Below are positions 7,301 to 13,234 of a stretch of 15,607 nt of DNA, in pieces. The stretch is from assembly GCA_937983475.1 (NCBI GenBank), contig CALJZV010000252.1, positions 1 to 15,607 on the forward strand, written 5' to 3'. This stretch comes from an uncultured Verrucomicrobiales bacterium (GTDB lineage: Bacteria > Verrucomicrobiota > Verrucomicrobiia > Limisphaerales > JACDHS01). Position 1 is the stretch's first letter. Each line of letters opens with the position of its first letter. Made by a program: the position numbers and the translations under genes. Below the pieces are notes generated by a model, which did not search any database, was not told where the DNA came from, and saw nothing but the letters and a program-made list of their open reading frames with translations.

Positions 7301-8710
7301 CAACTCCGCTTTTCGAGCAGCTTCACGCGCTTCTTTCTCCGCAGCCTTACGAGCAGCCTCCTGCTCTTCGCGGGCTTTGCGGGCGGCTTCATTCGCAGCG
7401 AATTCGCGCTGGGCGGCCTCGCGGGCTTCTGCTTTTTTGCGGGCCTCCTCGATAGCTTTTAATTTTTGAGCCTCTGCCTCGGCGAGCCGGGCTTTTTCCG
7501 CCGCAGCCTTTTCAGCGGCTTTGCGGGTAGCTTCCCTGGCCTCGGCTTCACGACGAACCGCTTCCTGCTGCTCCCTGGCTTTGCGAGCGGCTTCTTGGGC
7601 TGCAGCTTTGGCACGAGCCTCCTCGGCGGCCTTGGCTTTCTTGGCTTCAGCTGCCGCCAACTTGGCCTTTTCGGCAGCATCACGTGCGGGAGCCTCCCTT
7701 GACGCAGCTTCCCTGCGGGCCGCTTCTTCCAATTCCTTTGCTTTGCGAGCGGCTTCCTGGGCCGCGGCGTTGGCGCGGGCTTCCTCGGCAGCCTTGATCT
7801 TTTTGGCCTCGGCTTCAGCGTTCTTCGCTTTCTCAGCGGCAGCCTTTTCAGCGGCTTTTTTGGAAGCCTCTCTGGCCTCAATCTCACGGCGGGCGGCTTC
7901 CTGTTGTTCCTTAACCTTTTTGGCTTCGGCTTCGGCGAGTTTCGCTTTTTCCGCGGCGGCCTTTTCAGCGGCTTTGCGGGCAGCCTCTTTTGACTCTGCT
8001 TCGCGGCGAGCTGCGTCTTCCTGCTCCTTGGCTATGCGAGCGGCATCCTTGCGAGCCGCTTCCTCCGTGTCCTTCAAACGGGTCGCTTCGGCGGCCTTGG
8101 CTTTTTTGATCGCATCCTGCTCAGCTTTTGAAATTTTTTCGGCCTCGCGTCGGGCAGCCTCCTCCTGCTCCTTGATTGCCTTGGCTTTTTTGGCCTGCTC
8201 CTCGGAATCCTTTGCCTTGCGTTCGGCTTCAGCGCGTTTGGCTGCCTCTTCGGAGGCCTTGGCTTTCTTGATGGCTTCCTCTTCGGCTTTGGCGCTCTTG
8301 ACCAGTTCGGCTTGGCGAGCCTTGCGTTCTGCTTCCTCGCGGTCGCGGGCTTTTTTGGCCGCTTCCTGCTGTTCCTTGGCTCGTTTTTCAGATTCCTTGC
8401 GGGCGGCTTCCTGGGCGGCGCGGGTTTTTTTCAACGCTTCCTGCTCAGCCTTGGCCTTGCGCAGCGCCTCTGCTTCGCGAGCCTTGCGCTCGGCCTCTTC
8501 GCGCTCGCGGGCTCTTTTGGCCGCCTCAATTTGCGCTTTGGCATTTTTTTCAGCTTCCCTGCGGGCGGCTTCTTCGGCTTCGCGGGCTTTTTTGGCGGCG
8601 GCCTTTGCATCGCTCTCGCTTGTGACGCTCTTGGTCACCGACTGAGCAAAAGCAGTGCTCCATGTGAGCGCCGCCATCAAAAGAGCCAGCAATATTTTCT
8701 TCATTTGCAT
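4397..8710 (-). CDS. Giant secreted Ala/Lys/Glu-rich coiled-coil protein with golvesin-like and SHOCT-like domains
   Basis: With ATG 8710 this protein has 1,437 residues. Residues 1-22 form a clear signal peptide (MQMKK start, hydrophobic core, AFA cleavage). Residues about 30-490 are almost pure Ala/Glu/Lys/Arg, predicted to be a long single alpha-helix or coiled coil of TolA-like composition built from internal duplications. A Pro/Ser-rich break near 490-524 precedes two YYxxLWxKEQEA modules (525-548, 563-586). More helix follows, interrupted by a short non-helical island (780-796) and Pro-rich linkers near 1020-1130. Residues 1133-1267 match the golvesin C-terminal/xanthan-lyase-type beta-sandwich: VDNPAARLVGPW, GFYGSNYNF, GNYEVYEWHVSGPNRAS, VNQQINGSKWNLLGTFHF and a final ADAIRF. 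The last 30 residues (1408-1437, LADLLRRYKNDEITPREYHQE) resemble a SHOCT hairpin. No enzyme motif is visible. It may be a periplasmic or surface structural or glycan-binding protein. ATG 8704 and longer starts are possible. Function is unknown. Confidence 0.85.
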   Translation of the reverse strand: MQMKKILLALLMAALTWSTAFAQSVTKSVTSESDAKAAAKKAREAEEAARREAEKNAKAQIEAAKRAREREEAERKAREAEALRKAKAEQEALKKTRAAQEAARKESEKRAKEQQEAAKKARDREEAERKARQAELVKSAKAEEEAIKKAKASEEAAKRAEAERKAKDSEEQAKKAKAIKEQEEAARREAEKISKAEQDAIKKAKAAEATRLKDTEEAARKDAARIAKEQEDAARREAESKEAARKAAEKAAAEKAKLAEAEAKKVKEQQEAARREIEAREASKKAAEKAAAEKAKNAEAEAKKIKAAEEARANAAAQEAARKAKELEEAARREAASREAPARDAAEKAKLAAAEAKKAKAAEEARAKAAAQEAARKAREQQEAVRREAEAREATRKAAEKAAAEKARLAEAEAQKLKAIEEARKKAEAREAAQREFAANEAARKAREEQEAARKAAEKEAREAARKAELARKEAEKAALEAKKAKEAVAASSAPVAPSRAEPVSVPYFEAPAPSGRYSRNPQARYYEELWQKEQEARAAQAAKQKALKDSAPGLSARQSQSDYYLNLWKKEQEAKAAKFAAESAQRSKVEAPVAPVASVPVSSFAKSKEDAARELEKEASRKKKETEDAARKMAKAHDDAVKKAREVELAMKKKAEDEARAFEKEAARRAQIEAEAAQRAQAAAEAERRALARQAAAAEEAARKAAAHRAGVKASGEAEQTAPARELQAALVADTRTRRELSVKEAELEAERARLKAAADAIVAKANADTAPKAGSKASVVYDGDLFRIVNVNRDNSSSAPSQPQQVVAESAAVLEALESLRTKEAQLEAEKARLAALEAQRIREAQEEARRVDEQAAAERARIARQAEEAARLAKAAEETARRALEIQAERNKAALDAAALKKIQEDTEAQLARSSQEAARKESELAAARAQAALEAENNARKARATAEATRKAKAETTQANTEVKPLGAEPALDFGAADIPDETEAQKRALEALRQKQLELDALEQQMKAEAAQTRSEIDKEKSSAGLFKKKSDRAPQAAQPSAPAVQTKPAEFSIATRPTAPSTAALEAEAAADARAVETAAAKVQSLRDELAKVHADQARVKNQIIAAERAATEKKVAEPQAPSAPGESIEVIVDNPAARLVGPWTTGKTGGFYGSNYNFKGKGTGLNYALFTPNIPVAGNYEVYEWHVSGPNRASDAPYVINHSGGSETIQVNQQINGSKWNLLGTFHFDMGAGSDVRITDEIAIQGQMVLADAIRFVLVGTAPARTATAKDSAPTGDTGVDTKALESLKQKQSDLAAREAQLKTEIAAAEKALATQQQFAKDRAMARSASLQSPVQPVASPIGESEIEEMTLKALRAKEAELAAERARLEAEKRAKSTTKTASVNSAPQVEQRPMTEKEMKLADLLRRYKNDEITPREYHQERAKIVAAP
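6953..7138 (-). repeat. Duplicated YYxxLWxKEQEA module
   Basis: Residues 525-548 (RYYEELWQKEQEARAAQAAK...) and 563-586 (DYYLNLWKKEQEAKAAKFAA...) share YY, LW and KEQEA at identical spacing, 38 residues apart. They are among the few aromatic-containing places in the first 1,100 residues, so they are likely functional contact sites rather than simple helix filler. Confidence 0.65.
7364..8020 (-). repeat. Four-copy higher-order repeat in the coiled-coil gene
   Basis: Residues 231-449 hold four diverged copies (231-269, 270-327, 328-381, 382-449). Each starts with the pattern (E/Q)(E/D)A.RRE and continues with AAEKAAAEKAK.AEAEAKK or a shortened form. Copies 2 and 3 add an EEARAxAAAQEAARKA tail, and copy 4 a longer variant of it. 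Copy length therefore varies (39, 58, 54 and 68 residues), consistent with growth by unequal exchange. Confidence 0.65.
8252..8575 (-). repeat. Tandem 54-codon (162-bp) duplication in the coiled-coil gene
   Basis: Residues 46-99 and 100-153 of the giant protein align end to end without gaps. Both follow the pattern xEAARxExEK...EAAK.ARxREEAERKAR..E....AKAExEAxKK. By hand count 36 of 54 positions are identical, and most differences are conservative (E/D, K/R, E/Q). This is a direct duplication of exactly 162 bp. Confidence 0.75.
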
Positions 8711-8716
8711 TCGCGA

Positions 8717-8746
8717 ATTAGTACTGGAAGCCACTATGAGAATCAA
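8717..8746 (-). promoter_or_regulatory. Candidate promoter of the giant coiled-coil gene
   Basis: On the minus strand TTGATT (8746-8741) is followed after a 17-nt spacer by TACTAAT (8723-8717), a weak sigma70-like match. The -10 element ends six bases before ATG 8710, so transcription would start at or next to the start codon and give a leaderless mRNA. This agrees with the lack of a Shine-Dalgarno there. The match is weak and could be chance. Confidence 0.3.
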
Positions 8747-9079
8747 CTGCATTTCCAGTAGCAGTGGATGGAGCAGGCAGCGGAAACACAGACAAGTTCC
8801 TTGCCGAACTGGCAGGCTGGCAAGCAATTAAACCATTCCGGGCGGCAAGGAGAGTCCCGGGTTAATTCCTGAAGGCAAATAAAAACGACCATTAATTACC
8901 GACTCCCGCTCCAGTCTCCGGCAGCAGTTGTTGCCCCAACATGTTTCATTTACCGATGTCTGAGCCAGCACTGCGGACGGTGGAAAAACTCCCGTCTTTT
9001 ACCTTGCTTGCGACAGTGAAATGCTTTACGTAGTCCCGCTCGTTTTTCCAGGGGGAGATTTTGCGTCCGAGCCGATTGC
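8747..9079. other. Divergent intergenic region
   Basis: This stretch separates the giant minus-strand gene from the plus-strand polysaccharide export operon and should hold the operon promoter. I see an AT-rich patch at 8861-8900, a short inverted repeat CTTGCC/GGCAAG at 8800-8805 and 8819-8824, and a GGGGGAG run at 9051-9057. The GGGGGAG run lies about 22 nt before the ATG at 9080, too far for an ordinary ribosome binding site. No convincing -35/-10 pair, RNA gene or terminator was found. Confidence 0.5.
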
Positions 9080-9952
9080 ATGACTGAGAAACCGCCCACC
9101 ACCATCGCTTATGACCGAGTCATACGGCCTCGCCGAGGCTTGGTCGCCATTAACTTCCAGGAGTTGTGGCAATATCGTGAGTTGTTCTGGTTTCTGGCCT
9201 GGCGGGACATTCTGCTGCGCTACAAACAGACCTATCTGGGTGTGGCCTGGGCCATCTTGCAGCCGTTTTTGACGATGGTCGTCATCACCTTGATCTTTGG
9301 GGTTCTGGCCGAGTTGCCCAGCGGCGGGGTGCCTTACGCAGTCATGACACTTGCGGGCATTCTGCCTTGGTATTTTTTCTCCAATGCAATGACCGAAAGC
9401 AGCAATTCGCTGGTGGCTTCCTCCCGAATGATCAGCAAGATTTATTTTCCGCGCCTGATCATTCCAGGGAGCGCGGTAATCAGTGGCACGCTCGATTTTG
9501 TCGTCGGGTTCCTGATGTTGCTGCTGATCATGCTTTACTACGGAGTCCCATTGACGCCGCATTTGCTGTTGTTGCCGGTTTTCTTGCTAGTAGCGTTTTT
9601 GACCGCGTTTGCGGCGGGGCTCTGGTTCAGCGCCTTGAACGTGCGGTATCGCGACATCAAATACGTCGTTCCGTTCATCACGCGAATGGGGTTTTACGTC
9701 AGCTCGGTCGTTTTCAGCACCCAATGGGTCCATGAGAAGCTGGCCGCAAAGGGACTTTCCCAATGGCTGTTTGTTTACTGCCTGAACCCCATGGTGGGTG
9801 TCATTGACGGGTTCCGGTGGTGCATTCTGGGGCCGCAGTTCGAGCCTTACTGGCCGGGCTTTTTCACCAGCCTGGGAGTAGTATTGGCGCTTTTAATTTC
9901 CGGGGCCTTTTATTTTCGCAGCACGGAAAAGACCTTTGCCGACATCATCTGA
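9080..9952 (+). CDS. wzm: ABC-2 type polysaccharide export permease (Wzm-like)
   Basis: This 290-residue integral membrane protein is the permease half of a Wzm/Wzt-type exporter, which moves lipid-linked O-antigen or capsule-like polymers across the inner membrane. The cytoplasmic N-terminus carries the family's amphipathic segment (ELWQYRELFWFLAWRDILLR, residues 28-47) followed by YKQTYLGVAWAILQP. Hydrophobic spans lie at about 54-77, 84-104, 129-153, 161-186, 197-214, 226-246 and 259-279. The SKIYFPRLIIP loop (119-129) and the C-terminal YFRSTEKTFADII are typical. Only two bases separate its stop from the ATPase gene. ATG 9080 gives the normal N-terminus but has no close Shine-Dalgarno. 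The polymer exported cannot be told from the permease itself. Confidence 0.93.
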   Translation: MTEKPPTTIAYDRVIRPRRGLVAINFQELWQYRELFWFLAWRDILLRYKQTYLGVAWAILQPFLTMVVITLIFGVLAELPSGGVPYAVMTLAGILPWYFFSNAMTESSNSLVASSRMISKIYFPRLIIPGSAVISGTLDFVVGFLMLLLIMLYYGVPLTPHLLLLPVFLLVAFLTAFAAGLWFSALNVRYRDIKYVVPFITRMGFYVSSVVFSTQWVHEKLAAKGLSQWLFVYCLNPMVGVIDGFRWCILGPQFEPYWPGFFTSLGVVLALLISGAFYFRSTEKTFADII

Positions 9953-9954
9953 CC

Positions 9955-11211
9955 ATGTCCGTCCCCATCATATCCGTCCGCAACCTGGGCAAAAGTTACC
10001 GCTTGGGCGCCGCGCTGTCACACGACACGCTGCGGGACCAATTGACACATTCCTTCAAGTCGCTGGCGCGAGCTTTTCGGGGGGGAAATGGCACCGGGTC
10101 CGATAACCCAAACGATCCCCAGGAATTCTGGGCTCTGAAGGATGTCTCCTTTGACGTGTTTTCTGGCGATGTAGTCGGCGTGGTGGGGCGAAACGGGGCT
10201 GGCAAATCCACGTTGCTGAAAATATTAAGCCAAATCACCGAACCCAGCACCGGAGAAATCTGCATCAAGGGGAAAATGGCGAGCCTGCTGGAGGTGGGCA
10301 CGGGGTTTCATCCGGAGCTGACCGGACGTGAGAACATTTTCCTCAACGGAGCGATTCTTGGAATGACCAAGGCCGAGATTAAGAAGAAATTCGATGAAAT
10401 CGTGGACTTCGCCGAGGTGGAGAAATTGATCGACACACCGGTCAAGCGCTACAGCGGCGGCATGTACGTGCGACTGGCGTTTGCCGTAGCTGCCCATTTG
10501 GACCCGGATATTTTGCTGGTGGACGAGGTGCTGGCTGTGGGCGATGCGTCCTTCCAGAACAAGTGCATGACCAAAATGGACAATGTGGCCACGCAACAGG
10601 GGCGAACCGTTTTGTTTGTCAGCCACAACATGGCTGCCGTGCAGCGGCTTTGCACCAAAGGGATATTCATCGAGGCCGGGCGCCTCCGGGAACACGGCCC
10701 GATTGCCCGGGTTTTGGATTTGTATCAGCGCTCATTCGACCGTTCCGAAACCGATCCCGCCCAAATGGGCGAGTTGAAGTCTGGCCAGGCCCGGTTCGTC
10801 TCATGGGAACTGGCCCACAGCACCACAGGGTGCCAACACTCCTGTTTTACACGCGAAGAGTGCGAGTTTGTCATTACCCTGGCGTCCCGCATCCAGTTGG
10901 ATGACGCGGGAATCAGTTTTATGCTCTTGAACGCCGAAGGCGATCTGGTCGTTTCGGCCAATTCTGTCATCAACCGGATGCCTCGCTTCAAGATACCTGA
11001 GGGCGTTCACCAGATTCGTGTTAAGGTCCGGCTCCCCATCAAGGCCGGCTTGTATCAAATTGACATGCGGTTAAACAGCCTGAGCAAAGGCCAAGTGGAA
11101 GGCTGTTGCCTGGAGCCCAAGTTGCATGTGCTGCCTTCCGGAACACACCAGGCCGAGAAATGGCAAGGCCTGGTCACCGAGGAAGTGCAATTCCAGACCA
11201 GCTTTCTGTGA
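9955..11211 (+). CDS. wzt: ABC transporter ATPase with C-terminal polysaccharide-recognition domain (Wzt-like)
   Basis: This 418-residue protein powers the Wzm permease. The nucleotide-binding domain has Walker A GRNGAGKST (78-86), signature YSGGM (166-170), Walker B DPDILLVDE (183-191) with catalytic Glu191, and the switch His224 in SHNM. The N-terminal insertion around residues 14-58, before the DVSF segment, is usual for exporters of this class. After about residue 279 (ARFVSWEL) comes a roughly 140-residue beta-rich extension of the Wzt C-terminal type. In the E. coli O8/O9a systems that domain binds the modified non-reducing end of the finished O-polysaccharide and so couples chain capping to export. 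Its presence implies a capped polymer here. The reading frame is open upstream of 9955, but ATG 9955, two bases after the wzm stop, starts the recognisable domain. Confidence 0.93.
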   Translation: MSVPIISVRNLGKSYRLGAALSHDTLRDQLTHSFKSLARAFRGGNGTGSDNPNDPQEFWALKDVSFDVFSGDVVGVVGRNGAGKSTLLKILSQITEPSTGEICIKGKMASLLEVGTGFHPELTGRENIFLNGAILGMTKAEIKKKFDEIVDFAEVEKLIDTPVKRYSGGMYVRLAFAVAAHLDPDILLVDEVLAVGDASFQNKCMTKMDNVATQQGRTVLFVSHNMAAVQRLCTKGIFIEAGRLREHGPIARVLDLYQRSFDRSETDPAQMGELKSGQARFVSWELAHSTTGCQHSCFTREECEFVITLASRIQLDDAGISFMLLNAEGDLVVSANSVINRMPRFKIPEGVHQIRVKVRLPIKAGLYQIDMRLNSLSKGQVEGCCLEPKLHVLPSGTHQAEKWQGLVTEEVQFQTSFL

Positions 11212-11233
11212 ACGCGACAAACCACATTCCCTT

Positions 11234-12178
11234 ATGAGCCAATTAATGCGCCACGTTAGAAACACATTTTACAGTTACAGCTTCCTGGACATGGGCTCCA
11301 AGGACGCCTCGGTTTTCGTTGCCGGCGCAGGACGGAGTGGAACGACCTGGTTAGCGGATTTTCTTTCGCATGTCTTCGGGTGCAGGTTCGTTTTCGAGCC
11401 CTTCTGGCAACTACACCTGTCTGTCAATGGGGAGGCTGATTTTTTCCACCATCTCTATCTGGATCCAAAGGACGACAGCCACGACGAAACCATCCGAAAA
11501 GTAGTGGAGGGCCGCTATCGGAAACCCTGCGCCAATTATAACCACCGGATCGGCGTCTGCCGCGGCCGCATTGTCAAAGACATCTGCGCCAATCTGTTCC
11601 TCCACCGCATCCAAGCCGTGGCGCCAAGGATGCCGATTATCTACATCCGGCGACACCCCTGCTCCGTGGTGCTCTCCCGCAAACGCGTTGGCGACTGGAC
11701 AAAAAACTGGGGGCGCCACGCCCACGTTTTCCTGAAACAACCCAAGCTGGTCGAGGTTCTGCGCGAAAAAGTGGCTCCATACTTGGACAAGGACATGAGC
11801 GAAGTGGAGGATTACGCGCTGACGGCCTGCCTGGAAAACTACTTTCCAAGCCAACTGCTCGGGCAGTCCCCCAAGATGCGCGGGGTATTCTACGAAAGCC
11901 TGGTCCTGGATTTTGGGCCCACAGTCGAAGGACTGGTCGAGTTCATCCGTGCCGAAACGGGCATGCCCATTGTGCGCGGCGTCAACCAGGTGAAAAACTA
12001 CTTCCAGCTTTGCCACCCCGAAACCCGCAAACTCCTATCCAGTGACGCGCGCAGCCATTTGGTCTCATGGGAAAAGGAATTGACCGCTGACGAAATAAAA
12101 ACGGTCACCAATCTATTCGACCAATTTGGCCTGTCATATTACCGCGACATTAACGCGTATTTGGAGCAAAAAAAATAA
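11234..12178 (+). CDS. Sulfotransferase family protein
   Basis: This 314-residue cytoplasmic enzyme is predicted to transfer sulfate from PAPS to a hydroxyl, here most likely on a sugar of the exported polysaccharide or its lipid-linked precursor. The 5'-phosphosulfate-binding loop is GAGRSGTTW (31-39) near the N-terminus. The 3'-phosphate-binding stretch is IIYIRRHPCSVVLSR (135-149), with the Arg/Ser pair expected of the family. A FEPFW segment (54-58) follows the P-loop region as in carbohydrate sulfotransferases. The gene lies 22 nt after wzt and 19 nt before the GT2 gene, so it is in the operon. ATG 11234 is chosen because it begins just after the wzt stop. The acceptor is unknown. A lipid or protein target is possible but less favoured by context. 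Confidence 0.85.
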   Translation: MSQLMRHVRNTFYSYSFLDMGSKDASVFVAGAGRSGTTWLADFLSHVFGCRFVFEPFWQLHLSVNGEADFFHHLYLDPKDDSHDETIRKVVEGRYRKPCANYNHRIGVCRGRIVKDICANLFLHRIQAVAPRMPIIYIRRHPCSVVLSRKRVGDWTKNWGRHAHVFLKQPKLVEVLREKVAPYLDKDMSEVEDYALTACLENYFPSQLLGQSPKMRGVFYESLVLDFGPTVEGLVEFIRAETGMPIVRGVNQVKNYFQLCHPETRKLLSSDARSHLVSWEKELTADEIKTVTNLFDQFGLSYYRDINAYLEQKK

Positions 12179-12197
12179 ACGCAGCCACGCTCAACGC

Positions 12198-13208
12198 ATG
12201 CCTTGTCCATCGTTAACCGAATTACCCCCGCCGCCGCCCGGAAAATCGGGCTGGCCCTGGACAGAGCAGACGCCCCCCGCCAGCCGTCGGGATTGGCCCA
12301 GAATTACCGTCGTCACGCCCACCTTCAACCAGGGGCCGTTCATCGAGGAAACCATTCGCTCCGTCCTCCTACAGGGTCATCCAAACCTCGAATACATCAT
12401 CATGGACGGCGGCAGCACGGACCAGACTGTTGACATCATCAAAAAATACGAGCGGTGGCTGGCGTATTGGGTCAGCGAAAAGGATCGAGGCCAGGCCCAT
12501 GCCATCAACAAAGGATGGGCCCGGGCCACCGGCGATATTCTGGCTTGGATCAACAGCGACGATTGGTATCTGCCCGGCGCGTTGCAAACCGTGTCGGAAC
12601 ATTTTTTCACAAAACCCCAAAGCATGTGGATTGCCGGCGTCGTGGAAAACTCCCATTCCCCCAAAAATGTTCTAAAACACTTCCTGCCGCGACCCACTTC
12701 GCTGACCCAATGCCTGGGCCGGTCCAACTACGGTTTTCACCAGCCCGGCATGTTTTGGCGGCGGAACCTGGTTGAAGCGGTCGGGCCGCTGGACGAAACG
12801 CTCCATTTTTGCTTCGACCATGACTTTTTTATTCGAACGCTTCAAAGACAAGTCGAGCAGGAATGCCTTCCCGCTCACCTAGCGGGCTTCCGGCTGCATC
12901 CGGACAGCAAGAGCTGCTCGCGGCTGCCCCGGTTCCTGAAGGAAGACTGGCTTGTTTTTGAACGCTACGAACACGCCCTTTCCCCGGTGGAAGCCGCCAA
13001 AGCGCGCCGCTGGCTGTCTGAATATGAAGCCGAGTCCTGGCTGACTTTCACCTATCATCTGCTAGCCAATCACCAGCGCTGGGAGGCACTTCGCCACTTG
13101 TTTTCAAAGTTGCCCGTGCTTTCGCATTTGAAGCCTCCGCGCCTGATGCTTGGGGCATTCTATCGGACGCTCATCTCTGGAAAACCGCCTGCTTGGTTTC
13201 ATTCCTGA
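12198..13208 (+). CDS. Glycosyltransferase family 2 (GT-A fold)
   Basis: This 336-residue protein has a Pro-rich N-terminal leader of about 34 residues followed by a GT2 domain: ITVVTPTFNQGPFIEETIRS (36-55), the nucleotide-sugar-contacting DGGSTDQT (70-77), and the DxD-like INSDDW (118-123). HQPGMFWRR (181-189) and the acceptor-side DHDFF (207-211) also fit the family. No membrane segment is apparent, so it probably works on lipid-linked acceptors at the cytoplasmic face of the inner membrane and adds one sugar to the exported glycan. Donor and linkage cannot be predicted. ATG 12198 lies 19 nt after the sulfotransferase stop without a Shine-Dalgarno. An open frame runs further upstream into the previous gene but adds no recognisable domain. 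Confidence 0.9.
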   Translation: MPCPSLTELPPPPPGKSGWPWTEQTPPASRRDWPRITVVTPTFNQGPFIEETIRSVLLQGHPNLEYIIMDGGSTDQTVDIIKKYERWLAYWVSEKDRGQAHAINKGWARATGDILAWINSDDWYLPGALQTVSEHFFTKPQSMWIAGVVENSHSPKNVLKHFLPRPTSLTQCLGRSNYGFHQPGMFWRRNLVEAVGPLDETLHFCFDHDFFIRTLQRQVEQECLPAHLAGFRLHPDSKSCSRLPRFLKEDWLVFERYEHALSPVEAAKARRWLSEYEAESWLTFTYHLLANHQRWEALRHLFSKLPVLSHLKPPRLMLGAFYRTLISGKPPAWFHS

Positions 13209-13234
13209 AGCCGGCCAACAGAACCACTGGAACT

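Noticed and set aside
7364..8575. Direct repeats that might suggest a CRISPR or satellite array
   Set aside because: The repeats are degenerate, in frame, lack unique spacers and encode a continuous helix, so they are protein repeats.
7521..8645. Long plus-strand open frame (374 codons, Ala/Ser-rich) opposite the coiled-coil gene
   Set aside because: It is the mirror of Ala/Glu/Lys/Arg codons in the real gene (GCC, GAA/GAG and AAG/AAA rarely create stops in antisense), with low-complexity Ala/Ser/Phe content and no domain.
8711..8827. Longer start (ATG 8827 or 8752) for the giant protein
   Set aside because: It would put up to 39 residues before a complete signal peptide, so the ATG at 8710 or 8704 is more plausible.
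8941..9033. 30-codon plus-strand ORF in the divergent region
   Set aside because: No ribosome binding site, no recognisable sequence and a size expected by chance. It is not coupled to wzm.
9026..9562. Minus-strand open frame opposite wzm
   Set aside because: A hydrophilic shadow of a clear membrane permease gene with no recognisable family.
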